64,000 nucleotides of DNA from Emticicia oligotrophica DSM 17448 (lineage in GTDB: Bacteria > Bacteroidota > Bacteroidia > Cytophagales > Spirosomataceae), in assembly GCF_000263195.1 (NCBI RefSeq), contig NC_018748.1:434001-498000 (forward strand), read 5' to 3'. The first letter of the stretch is position 1. Each line of letters starts with the position of its first letter. The position numbers and the translations under genes were made by a program. Below, piece by piece: positions 25,158 through 33,400 of the stretch. The notes under the pieces were generated by a model that worked only from the letters and a program-made list of their open reading frames with translations, was not told where the DNA came from and did not search any database.

Positions 25158-28100
25158 ATGAAAATATTCAAGTTTGTATCCTTATCGATATTCATGTGTT
25201 TATTCATTATTAGCTGTAAAGAAACAGCTCAAAAAACCGATAATGGTACTGAATCTGATAAACAACCCCCAATTTTTAAATTACTTTTTTCTGACAAAAC
25301 TCATATCGATTTTCAGAATATCATCAATGAAGGCCTTAATACCAATGTATTGATGTATGAATACTTCTATAATGGTGGTGGAGTGGCCGTTGGTGATGTC
25401 AATGGCGATGGATTCGAAGACCTCTACTTTACAAGTAATATGCAACAAAATAAGTTGTATCTGAATAAAAAAAACATGGAATTTCAAGACATAACAAATC
25501 AAGCTGGAGTAGCTGGAAGAGAAGGCCCATGGAAAACAGGTACAACAATGGTAGACATAAATGCTGATGGAAAACTAGATATCTACGTGTGTCATTCGGG
25601 CAACCTTATGCCTGAAAAAAAGGCAAACGAACTTTTCATTAATCAAGGTAATGGCCCTGACGGTATCCCGATATTTGTAGAAAAAGCTAAAGAATATGGT
25701 CTTGACAGCCCCGCTTCAAGTACCAATGCCTACTTTTTTGATGCCGATAAAGATGGTGATTTGGATGTTTTTTTGCTCAATCATAATATAAAATCTTTAC
25801 CAGTACTTGATGAAGCTCGTACGGCAGCCCTTATGAAAGAAGACGATGCTGTCAGTGGTTCGAGGTTTTATCGAAACGACAAAGGTTTCTTCCGTGACGT
25901 AACCCGCCAAGTAGGTATCCAAAGTTCGGCACTATCTTATGGCTTAGGTGCTGGAATTGCTGATTTCAACCAAGATAACTGGCCTGATATATATGTAAGT
26001 AACGATTATGCTGTGCCCGACCGCCTTTATATCAATAACAAAAATGGCACATTTAAAGAAGTAAGTCGAGAACAATTGGGGCATACTTCTAATTTCTCAA
26101 TGGGCAATGATGTTGCGGATATCAATAACGACCAATTACCTGATATTTTTACCCTTGATATGCTTCCAGAGGATAATCGCCGTCAGAAGCTTTTAATGTC
26201 ACCCGATAATTATGATAAGTTTGATTTAGGCGTGAAATCTGGTTTTCATTATCAGTATATGCGAAATATGCTTCAACTCAATAACGGCAATGGCACTTTT
26301 AGTGAAATTGGACAGGTTTCTGGCATTTCGAATACCGATTGGAGTTGGGCAGCACTTTTTGCCGATTATGATAATGATGGATGGAAAGATTTATACATAA
26401 CTAATGGTTATTTGCATGATTATACCAATCTTGATTTCTTGAAATATATGGATGACCTCATGGCCAGTAAACAAGGCGGTTTCCAACGTCAAGATGTACT
26501 TGATTTAGTACAAAAAATGCCTTCTTCAAATGTAAAAAATTATATTTTCAGAAATAATGGTTCATTGCTATTCAAAGACCAAACCACCAATTGGGGTATG
26601 GGTGAACAATCGAATAGTAGTGGAGCGGCGTATGCCGATTTAGACAATGATGGAGACTTAGATTTGGTTGTCAATAATATTAATTCTCCTGCATTTATTT
26701 ATCAAAATGAGTCTAACGAAAAAGTTCAAAATCAATACTTAAAAGTTAAACTTAATGGCGAAAATAATAATAGAATGGGCATTGGGGCAAAGATTTACCT
26801 CTATAACGGCACTTCTTCACAATACCAAGAGCAAATGCCTACTCGTGGCTACCAATCGAATGTGAGTTTTACGATGAATTTTGGTTTAGGTAAAAGTAAA
26901 CAAATTGACTCCTTAAAAGTTGTTTGGAATTCAGGCAAAGTACAGGTATTTAAAGGAGTAAAAGCCAACCAAACATTAACATTAGAGGAAAAAAATGCAA
27001 GTGTTCAAAAAAGCTCATCTTCTCCTATCAGCCCTATTTTTAGTTCTATTAATTCACCAATTGCTTCAACTCAAAACACCGTTACAATTAATGATTTCAA
27101 AAGACAAATTTTATTAATTAATTCTGAGTCTTTTGTAAGCCCGATTTTGTCGAAAGGAGATGTAAACAACGATGGCTTAGAAGATATCTTCGTGGGCGGA
27201 AGCTATGGCAAACCATCTGAAATTTTCATACAAATGGCTGGCGAGAAATTTACAAAAAAAACATTCCCAGCCAATCCAAACGCAGATGTATCTGATGCCA
27301 TATTCTTTGATGCCAATGGAGATGGATTCCAAGATATCTATGTAGCCAATGGTGGGTATAATAATTTTACTGAAAATGATGTAAACTTGCAAGACCAGTT
27401 ATTTTTAAATAATGGAAAAGGCGATTTTCAGTTAAGCACCTCTGCCCTTCCGCAAATGCTTACAAGTACGGGATGCGTGCGAGTAGCTGACATAAATAAT
27501 GATAAAAAACCAGACCTTTTTGTAGGTGGAAGAGTTGTTCCTGGAAAATTTCCAATTTCGCCGAGAAGCTATGTACTCATCAATGATGGCAAAGGAAACT
27601 TCAAAGATACGACACCCGAAGAAATGAAGTTTATGGGTATGGTTACAGATGCCGCTTTTGTAGATTTGAATAAGGACAAAAAGCAGGAGTTAATAGTAGT
27701 AGGTGAATGGATGCCTATTACCGTTTTTGAAGCGAATGGCACTTCCTTCACCAACAAAACGGAAGAATACTTTGAAAAAAAGCTATCGGGTTGGTGGAAT
27801 AAACTTGTTGTTGCAGACCTCAACAATGATGGAAGCCCAGAATTACTCATCGGAAATTTAGGTTTAAATTCTCAATGTAAAGTAGATGACAAGCAACCTG
27901 CCGAACTCTATTACAAAGATTTTGATGATAACGGTAGCATAGACCCTATACTTTGTTTCTACATACAAGGACAGAGCTATCCGTATCTTACTCGCGATGA
28001 ACTTTTAGAGCAAGTGCCAAGTAAACGCCCTAAGTTTACCAACTATGATAGTTACTCTAACGCAAAGTTGACAGATATTTTTGGCGAAGACGAATTAACA

Positions 28101-28487
28101 GATGCAAAGAAATTAGAAGTAAACTATTTAAAAACAGCTTATTTTAGCCAAAATAGTAATGGAAAGTTTGAAGAAAAGACATTACCGATAGAAGTACAGT
28201 TTGCACCAATTCACACAATTTCAGTAACAGATTATAATCAAGATGGTAAAAAAGACCTGATTCTTTGCGGAAATATCAATAAAACTCGACTCAAATTTGG
28301 TAAATATGATGCTAATTATGGCCTTTTACTTAAAGGAGATGGCAAAGGTAATTTTAGTGCTATTCCACAGCAAAAATCTGGATTTAATATTCAAGGAGAT
28401 GTTCGCTCGGCATTAGAATTCAAAGATTATATCCTTTTAGGCATTAATCAACAAGGTATCAAAGCATTCAAAAAAAGCAGGCAATAA
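25158..28487 (+). CDS. Large FG-GAP/VCBS repeat lipoprotein with ASPIC/UnbV domain (CRTAC1-like)
   Basis: An exported lipoprotein of about 1109 residues with signal and lipobox IISC (Cys20). It has two blocks of FG-GAP repeats. The first block has seven calcium-loop motifs (DVNGDGFED, DINADGKLD, DADKDGDLD, DFNQDNWPD, DINNDQLPD, DYDNDGWKD, DLDNDGDLD) and ends in an ASPIC/UnbV domain around GIGAKIYLYNGTSSQYQEQM. The second block has DVNNDGLED, DANGDGFQD, DINNDKKPD, DLNKDKKQE, DLNNDGSPE, DFDDNGSID and DYNQDGKKD. ATG 25158 is chosen because it gives a proper signal peptide. It diverges from susC and is bracketed by the mirrored operators. Its role is unknown; such proteins often accompany SusCD pairs in this phylum. 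Confidence 0.9.
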   Translation: MKIFKFVSLSIFMCLFIISCKETAQKTDNGTESDKQPPIFKLLFSDKTHIDFQNIINEGLNTNVLMYEYFYNGGGVAVGDVNGDGFEDLYFTSNMQQNKLYLNKKNMEFQDITNQAGVAGREGPWKTGTTMVDINADGKLDIYVCHSGNLMPEKKANELFINQGNGPDGIPIFVEKAKEYGLDSPASSTNAYFFDADKDGDLDVFLLNHNIKSLPVLDEARTAALMKEDDAVSGSRFYRNDKGFFRDVTRQVGIQSSALSYGLGAGIADFNQDNWPDIYVSNDYAVPDRLYINNKNGTFKEVSREQLGHTSNFSMGNDVADINNDQLPDIFTLDMLPEDNRRQKLLMSPDNYDKFDLGVKSGFHYQYMRNMLQLNNGNGTFSEIGQVSGISNTDWSWAALFADYDNDGWKDLYITNGYLHDYTNLDFLKYMDDLMASKQGGFQRQDVLDLVQKMPSSNVKNYIFRNNGSLLFKDQTTNWGMGEQSNSSGAAYADLDNDGDLDLVVNNINSPAFIYQNESNEKVQNQYLKVKLNGENNNRMGIGAKIYLYNGTSSQYQEQMPTRGYQSNVSFTMNFGLGKSKQIDSLKVVWNSGKVQVFKGVKANQTLTLEEKNASVQKSSSSPISPIFSSINSPIASTQNTVTINDFKRQILLINSESFVSPILSKGDVNNDGLEDIFVGGSYGKPSEIFIQMAGEKFTKKTFPANPNADVSDAIFFDANGDGFQDIYVANGGYNNFTENDVNLQDQLFLNNGKGDFQLSTSALPQMLTSTGCVRVADINNDKKPDLFVGGRVVPGKFPISPRSYVLINDGKGNFKDTTPEEMKFMGMVTDAAFVDLNKDKKQELIVVGEWMPITVFEANGTSFTNKTEEYFEKKLSGWWNKLVVADLNNDGSPELLIGNLGLNSQCKVDDKQPAELYYKDFDDNGSIDPILCFYIQGQSYPYLTRDELLEQVPSKRPKFTNYDSYSNAKLTDIFGEDELTDAKKLEVNYLKTAYFSQNSNGKFEEKTLPIEVQFAPIHTISVTDYNQDGKKDLILCGNINKTRLKFGKYDANYGLLLKGDGKGNFSAIPQQKSGFNIQGDVRSALEFKDYILLGINQQGIKAFKKSRQ

Positions 28488-28533
28488 AGCAGATTCATTA
28501 TATGGTTTCTTGAAATGATGCAAATTTCAATTC

Positions 28534-28592
28534 TGTGCAAAGGTTTGCAATTCAATATTAAAGCTTGAATTCTACTATTCAAACGATTGCAC
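28534..28592. promoter_or_regulatory. Mirror-image copy of the composite operator element
   Basis: Site A copy 28534-28551 (tgtgcaaa-GG-tttgcaat, two mismatches in the right arm) is followed by ttcaaacgattgcac (28578-28592). The latter is the exact reverse complement of site B at 24871-24885. The gap between sites is 26 bp, identical to the first element, although the spacer sequence differs. It lies between the FG-GAP lipoprotein stop and galK. Confidence 0.65.
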
Positions 28593-28647
28593 TGAATGTT
28601 ATCTTGAGTGCTCAGCAAAACTTAGAAAATTATCATTAAAAAATTAG

Positions 28648-28743
28648 TAATTTTGGTTTATAATTAAGTAGAAAGAATCAAAAGTGATTAAGTTAACAAA
28701 ACATTGAGTAGAAGCCCCTAAGTTTCTTGGGGCTTTCTTTTTA
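28648..28743 (+). ncRNA. Possible short transcript or attenuated galK leader
   Basis: A -7 match, TAATTTTG (28648-28655), is followed about 55 nt later by an intrinsic terminator (28712-28743). A transcript of roughly 80 nt with no convincing reading frame is predicted. It could be a small RNA or a prematurely ended leader of galK, whose ATG is 71 bp past the terminator. No clear -33 element is visible, so this is tentative. Confidence 0.3.
28712..28743 (+). terminator. Intrinsic terminator upstream of galK
   Basis: Arms aagcccc (28712-28718) and ggggctt (28729-28735) with a 10-nt loop, followed by the T-rich run tctttttat (28736-28744). Classic rho-independent form. It stops transcripts coming from the FG-GAP gene or from the -7 match at 28648. 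In the 327-bp gap 28488-28814 I see nothing else beyond the operator copy. Confidence 0.8.
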
Positions 28744-28814
28744 TCATTTAATATACAGATTAAGTATATGATTCAAACTGCTTATTGTATTAACGAATAC
28801 TACCGAACTCTCTT

Positions 28815-29990
28815 ATGCTAGATAATATTTTAACCAAAAAGTTTAAAGACTACTTTGGTGAAAATCCTCATTTATTAGTTCGTGCCCCAGGACGTATTAA
28901 CTTAATAGGAGAACACACCGATTATAACAAAGGCTTTGTGCTTCCTGCCGCCATTGATAAAGCAATTTACTATGCTATTGCCCCTCGTAATGATAATACA
29001 TGTGTGGCTTACGCTTTCGACTTAGATGATTCTTTCACATTTTCGATTGATAATTTAGTAAAATCTGAAAAAGGTTGGGCTAATTTCCTGATTGGTGTTG
29101 TTGCCGAAATCATCAATACTGGTGTAGAAATAAAACAGGGCTTTAATGTTATTTTTGGCGGAGATGTTCCTCTCGGTGCAGGCTTATCTTCATCAGCCGC
29201 AGTTGAAAGCGGAATGGGTTTTGCCCTAAATAGTATTTTTGATTTAGGTCTATCTAAACTAGATTTAGCCCTCATTGCCCAAAAAGCTGAGCATAATTAT
29301 GCTGGAGTGAAATGCGGAATCATGGATATGTTTGCTTCAATTCATGGTAAAGAAAATTCAGTAATTAAACTCGACTGCCAAGACCTAAGCTTCGAATATT
29401 TTCCCTTTGCATTCCCTGACTATTCGATTGTTCTTTGTAATACAGGAGTAAAGCATAATTTAGGTGATAGTGAATACAACCAACGTCGTGATGAATGTGA
29501 GGAAGGGGTAAGAATCTTACAAAGAGCCTTTCCACAAATAGAAAGCCTGCGTGATGTCAGTTTCCAAATGCTACGTAGTCAAGCAGATAAATTACCTCCG
29601 GTAGTTTATAAACGCTGTAAATATGTTGTCGAAGAAATTGAAAGAGTTACGAATGCCTGTCAAGCACTTGAAAAAGCAGACCTAGCTACCTTCGGACAAA
29701 AAATGTATGAAACCCACGAAGGATTAAGTAATGAGTACGAGGTGAGTTGTGAAGAACTCGACTTTTTAGTGGAGCAAACACATCATTTAGATACAGTTAT
29801 TGGTGCACGCATGATGGGCGGTGGCTTTGGTGGATGTACAATTAATCTAGTAAAGGCTAATAAAACTACTGAATTTATCGAACAAATGAGTAGTGCATAT
29901 AATAAGCAATTTTCTACCCCTTTGCAGTGTTACTTAGTTCAAATTTCAAATGGAGTTGAGTTATTAACAGAAGAATATTCTATGAGCTAA
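28815..29990 (+). CDS. galK: Galactokinase
   Basis: Phosphorylates alpha-D-galactose at C1 with ATP, the entry step of the Leloir pathway; cytosolic GHMP kinase of 391 residues. All three family motifs are present: GRINLIGEHTDYN near the N-terminus, PLGAGLSSSAAVESG (ATP loop) near residue 120, and GARMMGGGFGGCTINL near residue 335. The start MLDNILTKKFKDYFG fits the family. No galT, galE or galactosidase is in the window, so it stands apart from the rest of the pathway. It is followed 70 bp later by glpD on the same strand. Confidence 0.97.
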   Translation: MLDNILTKKFKDYFGENPHLLVRAPGRINLIGEHTDYNKGFVLPAAIDKAIYYAIAPRNDNTCVAYAFDLDDSFTFSIDNLVKSEKGWANFLIGVVAEIINTGVEIKQGFNVIFGGDVPLGAGLSSSAAVESGMGFALNSIFDLGLSKLDLALIAQKAEHNYAGVKCGIMDMFASIHGKENSVIKLDCQDLSFEYFPFAFPDYSIVLCNTGVKHNLGDSEYNQRRDECEEGVRILQRAFPQIESLRDVSFQMLRSQADKLPPVVYKRCKYVVEEIERVTNACQALEKADLATFGQKMYETHEGLSNEYEVSCEELDFLVEQTHHLDTVIGARMMGGGFGGCTINLVKANKTTEFIEQMSSAYNKQFSTPLQCYLVQISNGVELLTEEYSMS

Positions 29991-30060
29991 TTCATTTTCA
30001 AGAATAATGGCTAAATTGCATACATTACTTTAGCAGTCAATTTTTATTATTTAAGCCTAC

Positions 30061-31686
30061 ATGAACAGAATTAAAAATCTCGAAAGACTACAAAACGAAG
30101 AGTTTGATATTTGCATTATTGGTGCAGGTGCGAGCGGTGCCGGCTGTGCTTTAGATGCAACTTTGAGAGGTTTTAAAGTTGCCTTGATTGAAAAAGAAGA
30201 TTTCGCTGCCGAAACTTCTTCAAAATCAACAAAACTAATTCATGGAGGTGTTAGATATTTAGAACAAGCATTCAAAAACCTTGATTTTGCTCAACTCCGA
30301 CAAGTAAAACATGGCCTTGAAGAACGCCATACAGTGATTCGTAATGCTCCTCATTTGGCACATCCATTGGCATTAATAACACCTGTGTTTAGTTGGTTCG
30401 AAGGTTTTTACTTCAAAATTGGTCTTACTATCTACGGTTTTTTTGCAAAAAATGATCCCATGCCACGTGCAGAGTGGCTAAATAAAAAAGAAACCTTTGA
30501 GCATATTCCTACACTAACGCCTAATTTACATAGTTCGGTAATGTACTATGATGGCCAGCTCGATGATGCTCGCTATTGCCTAGCTTTAGCTCATTCGGCC
30601 GATGAAGCAGGGGCAGTAGTAGTAAACCATGCTTCGATTGTTGGCTTTAGCAAAGATGCTAAAGGGAAATTAAATGAAGCAACGGTGTTGGATAACCTCA
30701 GTGGTAACCATATACAAGTAAAGGCTAAGCTCTTCATTAATTGTACGGGGCCTCATGCTGATTCTATTCGTTTGATGGCCAATGATAAGCAAGAAAAACG
30801 TTTACGACCAAGCAAAGGCGTGCACATCATGCTACCTCCTGACGTACTCAAAAGTCAAGATGCGATGCTTATTCCAAAAACTAAAGATGGAAGAGTAGTA
30901 TTCGTTATACCGTTTGAGGGTGAAGTTATGGTTGGTACTACCGATGACGAATATAAAGCCCTTGATAAAGAACCAATTTTGATTGCTCAAGAAGTAGATT
31001 TCTTGCTTGATACCCTACGCCCTTACTTAGCTAAAGTGCCAGATAAATCTCAAATAAAATCTGGTTTTGGTGGTTTACGTCCACTAATTGGGTCTTCAGG
31101 CTCAAAAGCTACCAAAAAACTCGTACGTGACCATGAGGTAGAATTTGACGAGGAATCAAATTTGCTTAGTTTACTCGGTGGTAAATGGACAACCTATCGA
31201 TTGATGGCCAAAGATACAATTGATGAAGCATGCAAAATTCTGAACAAACAGACCGAATGTAGTACTGAACTTCATTATTTAGTAGGTGGCGAAAATTATG
31301 ATTTTGAATCTTGGCGAAAAATCCAAAAAGACTTTAGTTTAGATGAGGCTACTTCCCAACATTTGGTAAAAAAATATGGTACAAAAGCACGGGCAGTTTT
31401 AGAAATTGGTAAACTTACTGAAAAAATTCACCCTTCATATCCATTCATTAAAGCAGAGGTTATATATACAGTCAAAGAAGAAATGGCTTGTAGTTTAAGA
31501 GATTTCTTTGCTCGTCGCACCCGTATGGAGCTGATTGAGTGGAAAGCAACCCTCGATTCAGTTGAAGTTGTAGCAGAACTAATGGCGAGTGAACTCAACT
31601 GGAATGAAGAACAAAAAAGGTCACAAATTTTAAGATATAAGCAATTACTTAAAACCTTTATCGACCATGCCAATACTCATAAATAA
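30061..31686 (+). CDS. glpD: FAD-dependent glycerol-3-phosphate dehydrogenase
   Basis: Oxidises sn-glycerol 3-phosphate to dihydroxyacetone phosphate and feeds electrons to quinone; a peripheral inner-membrane flavoprotein. The N-terminal dinucleotide-binding fold reads FDICIIGAGASGAGCALDA, followed by SSKSTKLIHGGVRYLEQ, a hallmark of the family. Further marks are FINCTGPHAD, SKGVHIML, VMVGTTDDEY, GFGGLRPLI and GGKWTTYRLMA. The C-terminal helical domain includes CSLRDFFARRTRMELIEW. Length 541 residues is normal. No glycerol kinase or glycerol facilitator is in view. Confidence 0.96.
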   Translation: MNRIKNLERLQNEEFDICIIGAGASGAGCALDATLRGFKVALIEKEDFAAETSSKSTKLIHGGVRYLEQAFKNLDFAQLRQVKHGLEERHTVIRNAPHLAHPLALITPVFSWFEGFYFKIGLTIYGFFAKNDPMPRAEWLNKKETFEHIPTLTPNLHSSVMYYDGQLDDARYCLALAHSADEAGAVVVNHASIVGFSKDAKGKLNEATVLDNLSGNHIQVKAKLFINCTGPHADSIRLMANDKQEKRLRPSKGVHIMLPPDVLKSQDAMLIPKTKDGRVVFVIPFEGEVMVGTTDDEYKALDKEPILIAQEVDFLLDTLRPYLAKVPDKSQIKSGFGGLRPLIGSSGSKATKKLVRDHEVEFDEESNLLSLLGGKWTTYRLMAKDTIDEACKILNKQTECSTELHYLVGGENYDFESWRKIQKDFSLDEATSQHLVKKYGTKARAVLEIGKLTEKIHPSYPFIKAEVIYTVKEEMACSLRDFFARRTRMELIEWKATLDSVEVVAELMASELNWNEEQKRSQILRYKQLLKTFIDHANTHK

Positions 31687-31711
31687 ATCTATTTTACCCA
31701 TAGAAAACCAA

Positions 31712-32290
31712 TTATAGAGAAACACCTAAACTTATTCCCCCTCTGATTTCATACTTTCCCTCTACGTATGAAGGAGTCAGATTAGCTCTTAAGAAAACAA
31801 CTCTTGGATGAGGTGGAATATCAAATACAACCTGCTGGCGAAGACCTAAGATTCCAAAGGAATAAAATCTACTTTCGGCACTACGATAAGCTACTGGTGT
31901 AGCTCCCGCTCCTATCTCTGCAAACCACTCAGAGGCAATTTTTGATGGTGCTGATTTACACTTCAAACTTACACGTCTATTAATACCTTTCCTTAGGTTA
32001 TTAATCAGATAATTATAGGTAACACTTGTTGGTAAAGAGGCACCTCCACCATTGGTCACCATACTTATAGCAGTTGGGTTACCTCCTGGAATAAATCCAA
32101 GCCCAAAACGTGTAGCTAAGAAGCTATTTTTCCACCTTACCGGCAAATACTCGATATTTATAGAACCAAGAGGGCTTATAGCGAAAGATTCTACCATAAC
32201 AGCTGCACGATAACGTGTACGGTACATTATCTGAGCTTGACTTGACTCAAATACAATCAATTGAACTATGAGGATTAGAAAATATTTCAC
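31712..32290 (-). CDS. Hypothetical exported protein, possible small outer-membrane barrel
   Basis: Unrecognised 192-residue protein. The start is a GTG at 32290, which gives a clean signal peptide (MKYFLILIVQLIVFESSQAQ). The mature part alternates hydrophobic and polar residues with many Gly, as in outer-membrane beta-strands: SFLATRFGLGFIPGG, EWFAEIGAGATPVAY, SFGILGLRQQVVF, RVVFLRANLTPSYV. The C-terminus is GGISLGVSL. It is convergent with glpD. Its upstream side is only 94 bp from the left end of the IS element, so the insertion may have touched its promoter region. Confidence 0.7.
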   Translation of the reverse strand: MKYFLILIVQLIVFESSQAQIMYRTRYRAAVMVESFAISPLGSINIEYLPVRWKNSFLATRFGLGFIPGGNPTAISMVTNGGGASLPTSVTYNYLINNLRKGINRRVSLKCKSAPSKIASEWFAEIGAGATPVAYRSAESRFYSFGILGLRQQVVFDIPPHPRVVFLRANLTPSYVEGKYEIRGGISLGVSL

Positions 32291-32384
32291 TCGAAAAAGG
32301 AATTACTTCAAAACTTGAGATAAAAACGTGCCAAAATTTATGTGATTCAAGTTTTAATTAAAATATTTTTGACATTTTATCTAA

Positions 32385-33307
32385 GAACTTGTTTAGGATT
32401 AACTTTTATATTTAATTTTTCGTAAAAAACGAACTGAGAATGCCAATAAATTTAAAGCCACCCAGTTAATTGCTTTCGTTTCAAACCTGACAAGTAATGC
32501 TTTGAAACTATCCATCCAAGCATTAGCGTGCTCAATGAGTACTCGTCGTTTGTATAACTCTTCATCAAAATGCTGATATTCAGTAGATTGATTTTCTATT
32601 TTGTTATTTCGAGAATTAACATCAATATTGGCTTCAATTTCTTTATTTTTACAAATTTGACGAAATTCTTTGCTATCGAATCCAGCATCAGCATTTAGAA
32701 AAAGGCCTCTGAGATTAATTCCTGCTTTTATGAGCATTTGACACAGTTCTTCAAAGAGTTCCTGAATATTATAAAGGTCGTTGTGTTTTCCTTCTTGTGG
32801 GCTGGCACATGCCAACATTTGTCCCTGATTATCAGCTAAAAAGAGCAAATTAGTTGTTTTTGATGCTTTTCGACCTTGATACCCAACAGCTTCACCTCCA
32901 CGTTTGGCAAGTGTATGACTACCATCAAGTTGGATACAAGATAAGTCTAAATATGAATAGTTTGATGCTAAAATATTTATCCAAACTTTTGTCCAAGAGC
33001 CGTCCTTGACCCATTCATTAAAGTGATAATAGACTCCTTGCCATGTTAAAACCTTATTATTAAAAAATTGCTTTACTGGCAGTTGACGCCATTGACAACC
33101 TGTTTTCAAACGATATAAAATTGCTGAAACAATAGCTGTCAACTGTTCTATTTCACACTCTTTTCCACGTAAACCAATACTTAAATTTGGTAATATATAT
33201 TGTTCAATCGTATTTTTACTCAAGATTTCCACTGTAGGTCTTTTTGATGATTCGCACCACAAAATTCAACCTATTTTGGGAATCTTTTTATAATACTAAA
33301 CAACCTC
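32385..33307 (-). mobile_element. Intact IS5-family insertion sequence with TAA target duplication
   Basis: About 923 bp. The ends are inverted repeats of 17 bp with 14 matches: gaacttgtttaggatta (32385-32401) against gaggttgtttagtatta read inward from 33307. Direct TAA copies flank it (32382-32384 and 33308-33310), the 3-bp TNA-type duplication known for some IS5 subgroups. One uninterrupted transposase frame fills it. The element sits between the exported-protein gene and the fadJ terminator. Confidence 0.85.
32399..33262 (-). CDS. IS5 family transposase (DDE)
   Basis: A 287-residue transposase in a single frame. The N-terminal part (IEQLTAIVSAILYRLKTGCQWRQLP) is the DUF4096-like DNA-binding region of IS5 elements. 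The catalytic triad is visible as Asp113 in QLDGSHT, Asp192 in LNADAGFD and Glu244 in RRVLIEHANAW, with the usual Arg-x3-6-Glu arrangement around the last. GGEAVGYQGRKASKTTN is typical of this branch. No frameshift or stop interrupts it, and the ends of the element are preserved, so it may still be active. Confidence 0.95.
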   Translation of the reverse strand: MWCESSKRPTVEILSKNTIEQYILPNLSIGLRGKECEIEQLTAIVSAILYRLKTGCQWRQLPVKQFFNNKVLTWQGVYYHFNEWVKDGSWTKVWINILASNYSYLDLSCIQLDGSHTLAKRGGEAVGYQGRKASKTTNLLFLADNQGQMLACASPQEGKHNDLYNIQELFEELCQMLIKAGINLRGLFLNADAGFDSKEFRQICKNKEIEANIDVNSRNNKIENQSTEYQHFDEELYKRRVLIEHANAWMDSFKALLVRFETKAINWVALNLLAFSVRFLRKIKYKS

Positions 33308-33356
33308 TAATTTTAAACGAAACCATTTAAAAAAAATTACAAATAAAAAGTTAAAT

Positions 33357-33384
33357 AAAAAAGGCGGAATGAACCGCCTTTCAA
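33357..33384 (-). terminator. Terminator of the fadJ-type gene
   Basis: Arms aaggcgg (33361-33367) and ccgcctt (33374-33380) with a 6-nt loop. On the minus strand the hairpin is followed by a U-rich run from the A-tract at 33355-33362. It lies just past the stop of the beta-oxidation gene. Confidence 0.8.
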
Positions 33385-33400
33385 AATTTTAGTTTTAAAC

